A DNA stretch of 6,782 nucleotides from an uncultured Eubacteriales bacterium (GTDB lineage: Bacteria > Bacillota > Clostridia > Oscillospirales > CAG-272). The stretch lies in contig CAKSJC010000090.1 in assembly GCA_934462885.1 (NCBI GenBank), forward strand, positions 1 through 6,782. Reading direction: 5' to 3'. Position numbers and translations under genes: made by a program. Numbering within the stretch: position 1 is the stretch's first letter; each line of letters opens with the position of its first letter. The notes beneath the pieces are model-generated. The model searched no databases, was not told where the DNA came from, and was given only the letters and a program-made list of their open reading frames with translations. This document shows positions 1 through 4,247 of the stretch, piece by piece.

Positions 1-1
1 G

Positions 2-124
2 TTTAGAGGAATGCTTGAAGAAGAAGTTATCAAGGCATATGAAGAAGAACTTGCAAGAGTTGCGGCTGAGCATGAGTCGGAAGCTCTTGAAGCGAAAGAA
101 GCAGAGTTATCTGAGAATATATAA
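2..124 (+). CDS. C-terminal end of an unidentified protein with a Glu-rich tail (5' end outside window)
   Basis: Only the last 40 codons are present. The open frame runs in from the left edge and ends at TAA 122-124. The residues are strongly charged: 13 of 40 are Glu, with clusters of the type LEEE and YEEE spaced by Ala, Leu, Val and Lys, which suggests an amphipathic helix or coiled-coil tail. I see no catalytic motif and do not recognise the family. The reading frame is supported by the orderly codon use up to the stop and by the intrinsic terminator that follows about 25 bases later on the same strand. It is convergent with the glycosyltransferase-GtrA gene downstream. An alternative is that the stretch is a chance open frame, but the terminator placement makes a real gene end much more likely. 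Confidence 0.7.
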   Translation, partial: FRGMLEEEVIKAYEEELARVAAEHESEALEAKEAELSENI

Positions 125-139
125 AAATATATATTCTCA
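112..139. repeat. Perfect 12-bp inverted repeat overlapping a stop codon
   Basis: TGAGAATATATA (112-123) pairs exactly with TATATATTCTCA (128-139) across a four-base AAAA loop (124-127). The left arm covers the last codons and the first two bases of the TAA stop at 122-124. No T-tract follows on either strand, so it is not a standard intrinsic terminator. It could protect or process the 3' end of the upstream mRNA, or help the second hairpin to terminate transcription. The symmetry is seen directly; the role is inference. Confidence 0.7.
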
Positions 140-146
140 ATAAGTT

Positions 147-182
147 AGGCTGTGGCATGATCTGACACAGCCTTTTTCTTTT
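147..182 (+). terminator. Intrinsic terminator of the + strand gene
   Basis: AGGCTGTG (147-154) pairs with CACAGCCT (166-173) around an 11-base loop, followed directly by TTTTTCTTTT. This is a standard rho-independent terminator 22 bases after the stop at 122-124. On the opposite strand the hairpin is followed only by a weak T-containing stretch, so it is a poor terminator for the convergent glycosyltransferase-GtrA gene, for which no better one is visible. Confidence 0.9.
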
Positions 183-221
183 CTTGGATATTTGAATTTT
201 CTTTGAATGGAATTTTTTTGT

Positions 222-1175
222 TTAATGCTCTCTTTTCCTGAAAATAACCTTCTTTTGCAAAATATAGTTAAAAATAAAAAACGTTATTTCAGCAACAAGC
301 TTGGAGATAAACAGAGGTATCGCCAAAATCCGCGTGAGTATTTCTATAAGAACATATGTTTTTAAAACGAAAACAATTCCTGCCAGCCCATAATATTCCG
401 GTATTGCAAGGCTAAGAGGAGCTTTTGTTTTAAAAACGAACTCGCGGTTTACCGTAAAGTTGACGACAGAAGAAATAAACCAGGCTAAGAAAGCTGCAAT
501 TTCAAATGAGGCAACGGGAATTACGGAATTGAGTATCAAAAGCATTATGTAGTCGATAAGAAAAGCAAAAAACGATGAGAACATATATTTAAGAGAACGG
601 GATGCTTTGAAAATATACCAAACAGTTTTTAACTCATTAGCGAAGCAATCTTTATCGATGAGTTTTTTTGATATAAGAACACACGAGAGCGCGGATGGAG
701 CATACAGCGAATTGAACATAATGTTGACTGAATATTCGTTTCCGACTCCTGGAGAGCGTTCAATTATCGGGAGAAGAGTTTGGGATATACCGAAGATACC
801 GTCCGGCAGAGAGCACTTTCCCGCTCCTGACAGAGCAAAAACAATACGTTGAATAAAAACTCTCAGAGTATGAAATTTTGACACATCTTTTTTTGAGCCT
901 GCAACAAATCCTCCTTTTTTATGGAGTGCCGAACTGATTTTTTCTATATCGGATTCGTCATAACCTTCCCTGGCATCAGAAAAGATCATGTATTTCCAGT
1001 TTGCGCGGCGTTTGTCATGCTGAGTCCGAACGAGTATCTCTTTTATAGGGTTGCAATCTTTTTTGAAGGAGAAGTCAAAGAACATCACATCGAACTTTTT
1101 ATTTTGTACGCCTGGACTGCATGACATATTGAAAGATGCGTCTTTTGTATATATAAATAAAGCCGTGTCAACCAT
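222..1175 (-). CDS. Degenerate family-2 glycosyltransferase fused to a GtrA-like membrane domain
   Basis: The 317-residue product has two parts. Residues about 195-315 form a GtrA-family domain with four predicted membrane segments (about 198-219, 224-243, 262-284, 287-307) and the usual ending, a KKVIF-type motif before a basic tail. GtrA proteins are thought to help move lipid-linked sugars across the membrane. Residues about 28-190 align by eye with the DPM1-like GT2 domain often fused to GtrA in Clostridia: a KYMIFSDAREG strand (61-71), FVAGSKK (90-96), SLPDGIFGIS (122-131) and GNEYSVNIMF (145-154). The N-terminal PAYN-type nucleotide-binding strand is missing, the D-G-D-G-Q metal motif is replaced by DAREG, and the usual DTQTGLR stretch is lost, so it is probably not an active transferase (inference). 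Start: ATG 1175-1173 with GGTGAG five bases upstream (1186-1181). It lies 27 bases after the PlsY-like gene, probably co-transcribed. Confidence 0.82.
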   Translation of the reverse strand: MVDTALFIYTKDASFNMSCSPGVQNKKFDVMFFDFSFKKDCNPIKEILVRTQHDKRRANWKYMIFSDAREGYDESDIEKISSALHKKGGFVAGSKKDVSKFHTLRVFIQRIVFALSGAGKCSLPDGIFGISQTLLPIIERSPGVGNEYSVNIMFNSLYAPSALSCVLISKKLIDKDCFANELKTVWYIFKASRSLKYMFSSFFAFLIDYIMLLILNSVIPVASFEIAAFLAWFISSVVNFTVNREFVFKTKAPLSLAIPEYYGLAGIVFVLKTYVLIEILTRILAIPLFISKLVAEITFFIFNYILQKKVIFRKREH

Positions 1176-1180
1176 AATTA

Positions 1181-1186
1181 CTCACC
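1181..1186 (-). promoter_or_regulatory. Ribosome binding site that fixes the start of the GT-GtrA gene
   Basis: Read on the minus strand, GGTGAG ends five bases before ATG 1175-1173. It supports this ATG as the true start. That matters because the encoded glycosyltransferase domain lacks its usual N-terminal strand, and the short form is therefore not simply a wrongly chosen start. Confidence 0.65.
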
Positions 1187-1202
1187 GGATATTAAAATAA
1201 GA

Positions 1203-1826
1203 TCATGCGTTTTTTTCAGTCTCTTCTTTTTCGCGATCGTTTGAAAACAGTTTTGTATGTTTAATAATAACGATAGTTGAGATTAGAACGCAGCCTACGG
1301 CAACAGAAATAAAATTTCTGTATGTAAGCAGGAGAGCCGATATAACGGCAAAAACGGAATAAGTTACAATACTCCTTGCCTTGTGACACTTGATTTTTAT
1401 AACGACTGAGAAGAAAATATAGAGAAACGCGAGAATGAACCCGATTCTTGAAAACGGCAAAAGAGATATCATCACTCCGAACGAAGTAGCGATACATTTT
1501 CCGCCTTTGAATGAATCGAACGGAGCGGTAGCATGCCCGAGAACAGGGGCGAGCATAGCGAGAGCGAACGGCAGCTCACGAACGTTCACAAAAATGTATG
1601 ATAGGAAAACAGGTGCGAATCCTTTGAAAATGTCAAGCACGAGGCAGATAATACCGACTTTCACGCCGCACAGTTTGAAAACATTTGAGCAGCCGGGATT
1701 GTGGTCGTCGCTGTTTTCAACGATATCCTGCATGCCGAAAATGATAGGAATTTTTCTTGAAAACATGATAGAGCCTGAAAGATACCCGCATAAGATAAGA
1801 ATTGTCCATAGAACAGGAGGCTTCAT
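1203..1826 (-). CDS. plsY: PlsY-family glycerol-3-phosphate acyltransferase, motif-variant form
   Basis: PlsY is an integral membrane enzyme that moves an acyl group from acyl-phosphate to glycerol-3-phosphate, the first step of phosphatidic acid synthesis. The 207-residue length is typical. Residues 10-24 give the opening membrane helix with GYLSGSI. Motif 1 is the variant SDDHNPGCSN (39-48) in place of the usual GSGNxGATN. Motif 2 is DIFKG (65-69). Motif 3 is GH (97-98) followed by FKGGKCIAT (106-114), with Cys at 111 where Gly is usual. Further helices cover about 127-147, 153-169 and 172-188, and the C-terminal tail is charged. The start is bounded by an in-frame TAG at 1841-1839, just 12 bases before ATG 1826-1824; the ribosome binding site is weak (TAGG about 11 bases upstream). 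It is the first gene of a pair with the GT-GtrA fusion. The variant motif may mean a paralogue with another acyl acceptor rather than the housekeeping enzyme (inference). Confidence 0.85.
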   Translation of the reverse strand: MKPPVLWTILILCGYLSGSIMFSRKIPIIFGMQDIVENSDDHNPGCSNVFKLCGVKVGIICLVLDIFKGFAPVFLSYIFVNVRELPFALAMLAPVLGHATAPFDSFKGGKCIATSFGVMISLLPFSRIGFILAFLYIFFSVVIKIKCHKARSIVTYSVFAVISALLLTYRNFISVAVGCVLISTIVIIKHTKLFSNDREKEETEKNA

Positions 1827-1866
1827 ATTCGTTATAACCTACAAAAAAATTTACTTAACAAAATAT

Positions 1867-1895
1867 ATTATATACTTGCGGCAATGAAAAATCAA
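1867..1895 (-). promoter_or_regulatory. Sigma-A-type promoter for the PlsY / GT-GtrA pair
   Basis: On the minus strand, TTGATT (1895-1890) and a perfect TATAAT (1872-1867) are separated by exactly 17 bases (1889-1873). Transcription would start near 1860, giving a leader of about 33 bases before ATG 1826. The surrounding sequence is AT-rich. No operator-like symmetry is evident. Confidence 0.75.
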
Positions 1896-1919
1896 GTAAT
1901 ATAAATAAAAAGATAAAAC

Positions 1920-2066
1920 CTATTTTACAAAACAAAATCCCGATAAGCTGTGCGCCAACAACATTTTAGGCTCATATTGCGACGTACGGTACGGTTCGTT
2001 TCCAACGACTGTTAGCGCGAAGTGCAGGAATTCATCAACCGCATTGCAGGACGGTACCGACGGCAC
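1920..2066 (-). other. Unexplained GC-richer intergenic segment with a possible 48-codon ORF
   Basis: The 307 bases between the two minus-strand genes hold a terminator (2081-2132), a promoter (1867-1895) and, between them, this clearly GC-richer block, unlike the AT-rich flanks. On the minus strand one frame is open from a stop at about 2102 to TAG 1922-1920; using GTG 2066-2064 it would give 48 residues, including HFALTVVGNEPYRTSQYEPK. There is no ATG and no convincing ribosome binding site, so a translated gene is doubtful. The block has small symmetries: CGTAC-G-GTACG (1983-1993), TCGTT-TCC-AACGA (1996-2008), and TGCAGGA twice (2023-2029 and 2046-2052). It could be a dispersed repeat copy, a gene remnant or a small RNA. 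I do not recognise a named RNA family. Confidence 0.35.
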
Positions 2067-2080
2067 GTTTACTGTATTGA

Positions 2081-2132
2081 ACCATAAAAAACAGAGAATT
2101 CACGTTTGCGTTCATTCTCTGCTTTTTATGGT
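2081..2132 (-). terminator. Long symmetrical terminator after the SLH phosphoesterase gene
   Basis: ACCATAAAAA-a-CAGAGAAT (2081-2099) pairs with ATTCTCTG-c-TTTTTATGGT (2114-2132) around a 14-base loop, with a single A/C mismatch. The core stem is 8 bp, and A- and T-tracts flank it on both sides, so on the minus strand the hairpin is followed by TTTTTT. It begins one base after the stop codon at 2134. Its symmetry would also stop transcription from the opposite side. Confidence 0.9.
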
Positions 2133-2133
2133 T

Positions 2134-4071
2134 TTATTTAACCGTGATCTTTATCAAATGGCAGTTGTCGTATGCGTTGGCTGTGTTGACATACTGCGGA
2201 ATTACTTCGTTTACAGTGTTGCCGTTTTCATCGGTGTATGAGGCAATTATCTCCGTGTAGTAGTCGCTGTGCCAGTGTCCGCAGAAGACACCCTTTATTA
2301 TATCGGCGTTATGAGTGATTAACTCGTACACTTCAAGGCTCGCGCCGCTTGTTCCGTCGGATCCGATGAACGTGTTCGCAAAGTCTGTATTACCTGAGTC
2401 GCGCTGCATCAGAGGGGCAAGGTCCTTTTCCGCTGTATTGCGTGTGCAGAGCGGTTCGTGCTCAAAAATGAGTACTACGTATCCGTTTTCTCGTGCTTTT
2501 TCAAGATCGGCATTTAGCGGTTCGATCTGACTTTCCCAGAACTTTGATTCACTGTTGTCGAGGCAGATAAGCATTACTTTGTCCTGTAAGACTTTCGATG
2601 CGTAATAGAGATCGTTTATCCAGAAGTCGGCAAGGAATTCGATACGCGACTCGTATGAGGTGTCGTCAGCGACCGTGCCTTGCATTATACGTGTGCTATC
2701 ATGGTTGCCGAGTGTCGCCATCATGGTTACGTCGCGTCGGAACAGATTCTTAACGGTAGCTTCCTTTGCGCCGTGCGATATATAGTCAAGTATATCACCC
2801 GCCACAATCAACTGATCGGCGAATTTCGCGTAGTCCATGGCGGCGTCAGCGTTTGGGATTGACTCACCGCCGGCGAGCCACAAACGATTCTCGTAAGTAC
2901 TCATGAGCGCGGGGTTATTTTCTGCTTTATCGTCTTCGTTTATAATGTTGAAATGCGTATCGTTAAGAAGAATTATTTCAACGGGTGTCGTATCCGTTTT
3001 TTCTGTTTCGATAACAACGTCGCGTCCGTATTCTCCGTTTTTGAACATATAGATATACGATGACAGATCGGCGGGATCACCTACGACAGCTAAAGGCTCG
3101 TGCTTTGAACGTGTGGAACGGAGAGCTTCAATAAGAGCGCTGATCTCTGCTTTATCATCATTTGTCGCGTCGGGTGCGTCTAAAGCGTCAAGCGCGGCTT
3201 TTATGACATATGTGGATATCGTTTCAGCCATAGCCGTGGGTCTTTTTACGCCCGCAATGTTACGGACAAATTCGACAATAGGCGTTCCGTCGACGGCGCT
3301 CTTTGTTTCGCCGGTCATAACGTATTCTTTACCGTATTCTCCGCTCGCCGCTTTGATTTGCGCTTCTGCCCAGTGACCTGAGATGTCGGTGTATAACGAA
3401 GTACCGTTGCCCGTTGGTTTTCTGCCTGTCATACGGTTGACGATCGTTACGGCTTCCGCACGTGTTATGGCGCGCTCCGGTCCGAATGATCCGTCGGGGT
3501 AGCCGCCTGCATATCCGTTCGCGACAGCATGGTATATTGCAAGATCGTATGTATTGTCGTACCCAACATCGGAGAATTCTTCGATCTTCGACGTATTATC
3601 GTATATGAGCGAGACATTATACACGAGCTTAGCGAAATCCGCATAGTCAAAATCGGTTGCGCACTTTTTCTCAATGTTATATATAAGCTGAACAAACTCG
3701 CCTCTCGTGATTGCGTCATTCGGGCGGAATCTTTCTTCGCCGGCGACTTTATAGAGTAATTCTTTCTTCTCAAAGAATCCGATATACGGAGTGTACCATG
3801 CGTCAGAAGGAACGTCAGAAAAAGAGGTCGGAAAATCGTCGTTAACAATAGAGTTTTCATCGGCAATGATGGGAAAGAGAAGCGTTACTGCTTCGACTTT
3901 CGTCATAGTGCGCTCAGGCTCAAACCTGCCGTCTTCATATTCTGCGATAAACACAGCTTTGTCGTTTATTGCAATATCTGCGGTATCGGCAGCGGCGTTT
4001 GAAATTGAAACACATCCGAAGGCGAGGACGATGCTAAGTGCAAGAGCAAACAGTTTCTTTGCCTTTTCCAT
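2134..4071 (-). CDS. Secreted S-layer-homology protein with a calcineurin-like metallophosphoesterase domain
   Basis: The 645-residue product starts with a signal peptide (Lys-rich 1-6, hydrophobic 7-20, likely cleavage near residues 25-28). SLH repeats follow: an N-terminally shortened one (about 40-70, DGRFEPERTMTKVEAV), a second (84-133, FSDVPSDAWY to RFRPNDAITRGEF), the best third one (166-214, GYAGGYPDGSFGPERAITRAEA), and the start of a fourth (227-242). These normally bind pyruvylated wall polymers. After a linker, the phosphoesterase domain (about 364-645) keeps all the metal-site motifs: D371-x-H373, GDILD (425-429), GNHD (455-458), H538 in FEHEP and GHWH (598-601). A wall-anchored hydrolase of phosphate esters is expected; the substrate cannot be told. 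ATG 4071-4069 is preferred over longer in-frame starts because the signal peptide begins there and GGAG lies eight bases upstream. A weak TATATT box sits at 4120-4115 without a good -35. Confidence 0.88.
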   Translation of the reverse strand: MEKAKKLFALALSIVLAFGCVSISNAAADTADIAINDKAVFIAEYEDGRFEPERTMTKVEAVTLLFPIIADENSIVNDDFPTSFSDVPSDAWYTPYIGFFEKKELLYKVAGEERFRPNDAITRGEFVQLIYNIEKKCATDFDYADFAKLVYNVSLIYDNTSKIEEFSDVGYDNTYDLAIYHAVANGYAGGYPDGSFGPERAITRAEAVTIVNRMTGRKPTGNGTSLYTDISGHWAEAQIKAASGEYGKEYVMTGETKSAVDGTPIVEFVRNIAGVKRPTAMAETISTYVIKAALDALDAPDATNDDKAEISALIEALRSTRSKHEPLAVVGDPADLSSYIYMFKNGEYGRDVVIETEKTDTTPVEIILLNDTHFNIINEDDKAENNPALMSTYENRLWLAGGESIPNADAAMDYAKFADQLIVAGDILDYISHGAKEATVKNLFRRDVTMMATLGNHDSTRIMQGTVADDTSYESRIEFLADFWINDLYYASKVLQDKVMLICLDNSESKFWESQIEPLNADLEKARENGYVVLIFEHEPLCTRNTAEKDLAPLMQRDSGNTDFANTFIGSDGTSGASLEVYELITHNADIIKGVFCGHWHSDYYTEIIASYTDENGNTVNEVIPQYVNTANAYDNCHLIKITVK

Positions 4072-4079
4072 TTTGTCAT

Positions 4080-4083
4080 CTCC
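4080..4083 (-). promoter_or_regulatory. Ribosome binding site that decides the start of the SLH phosphoesterase
   Basis: GGAG on the minus strand lies eight bases before ATG 4071-4069, within AACGGAGATGACAAA. The frame stays open for 55 more codons upstream, to 4236, but those would be Arg/Lys-rich, carry no signal peptide at their N-terminus and put the real signal peptide in the middle of the protein. This site therefore settles the start. Confidence 0.75.
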
Positions 4084-4247
4084 GTTCAAAAATAATTCCG
4101 CGAAGAATTTTAATAATATAACGGATTTTTTATTTTCATCATATGCCCGCTTAGAAGACTGAAAGCGTACTCGGTTTCGCAGAGAACGTATGTGCTTTCG
4201 CTCCATCTCACAGAGAGTTGAATTTTGCCGCGTCAAATATTTTTGCT

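Noticed and set aside
1827..2133. Riboswitch or T-box leader before the PlsY-like gene
   Set aside because: The promoter at 1867-1895 leaves only about 33 bases of leader, too short for a riboswitch, and the GC-richer block lies upstream of that promoter.
2044..2241. + strand frame of 65 codons across the terminator
   Set aside because: It starts with TTG, runs through the strong hairpin at 2081-2132 and overlaps the C-terminus of the SLH protein antisense, with no ribosome binding site.
3113..3376. + strand open frame of 87 codons inside the SLH gene
   Set aside because: It lies antisense to a well-supported coding region, has no recognisable domain, and follows from the codon bias of the real gene. 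The other + strand frames from 607 to 6252 were dropped for the same reason.
4072..4236. 55-codon upstream extension of the SLH phosphoesterase frame
   Set aside because: It encodes a basic, low-complexity stretch, puts the signal peptide in mid-protein, and ignores the well-placed GGAG before ATG 4071.
4072..4247. Terminator for the glycoside hydrolase
   Set aside because: Only imperfect pairings (for example around 4158-4182) without a T-tract are present, so no terminator is called.
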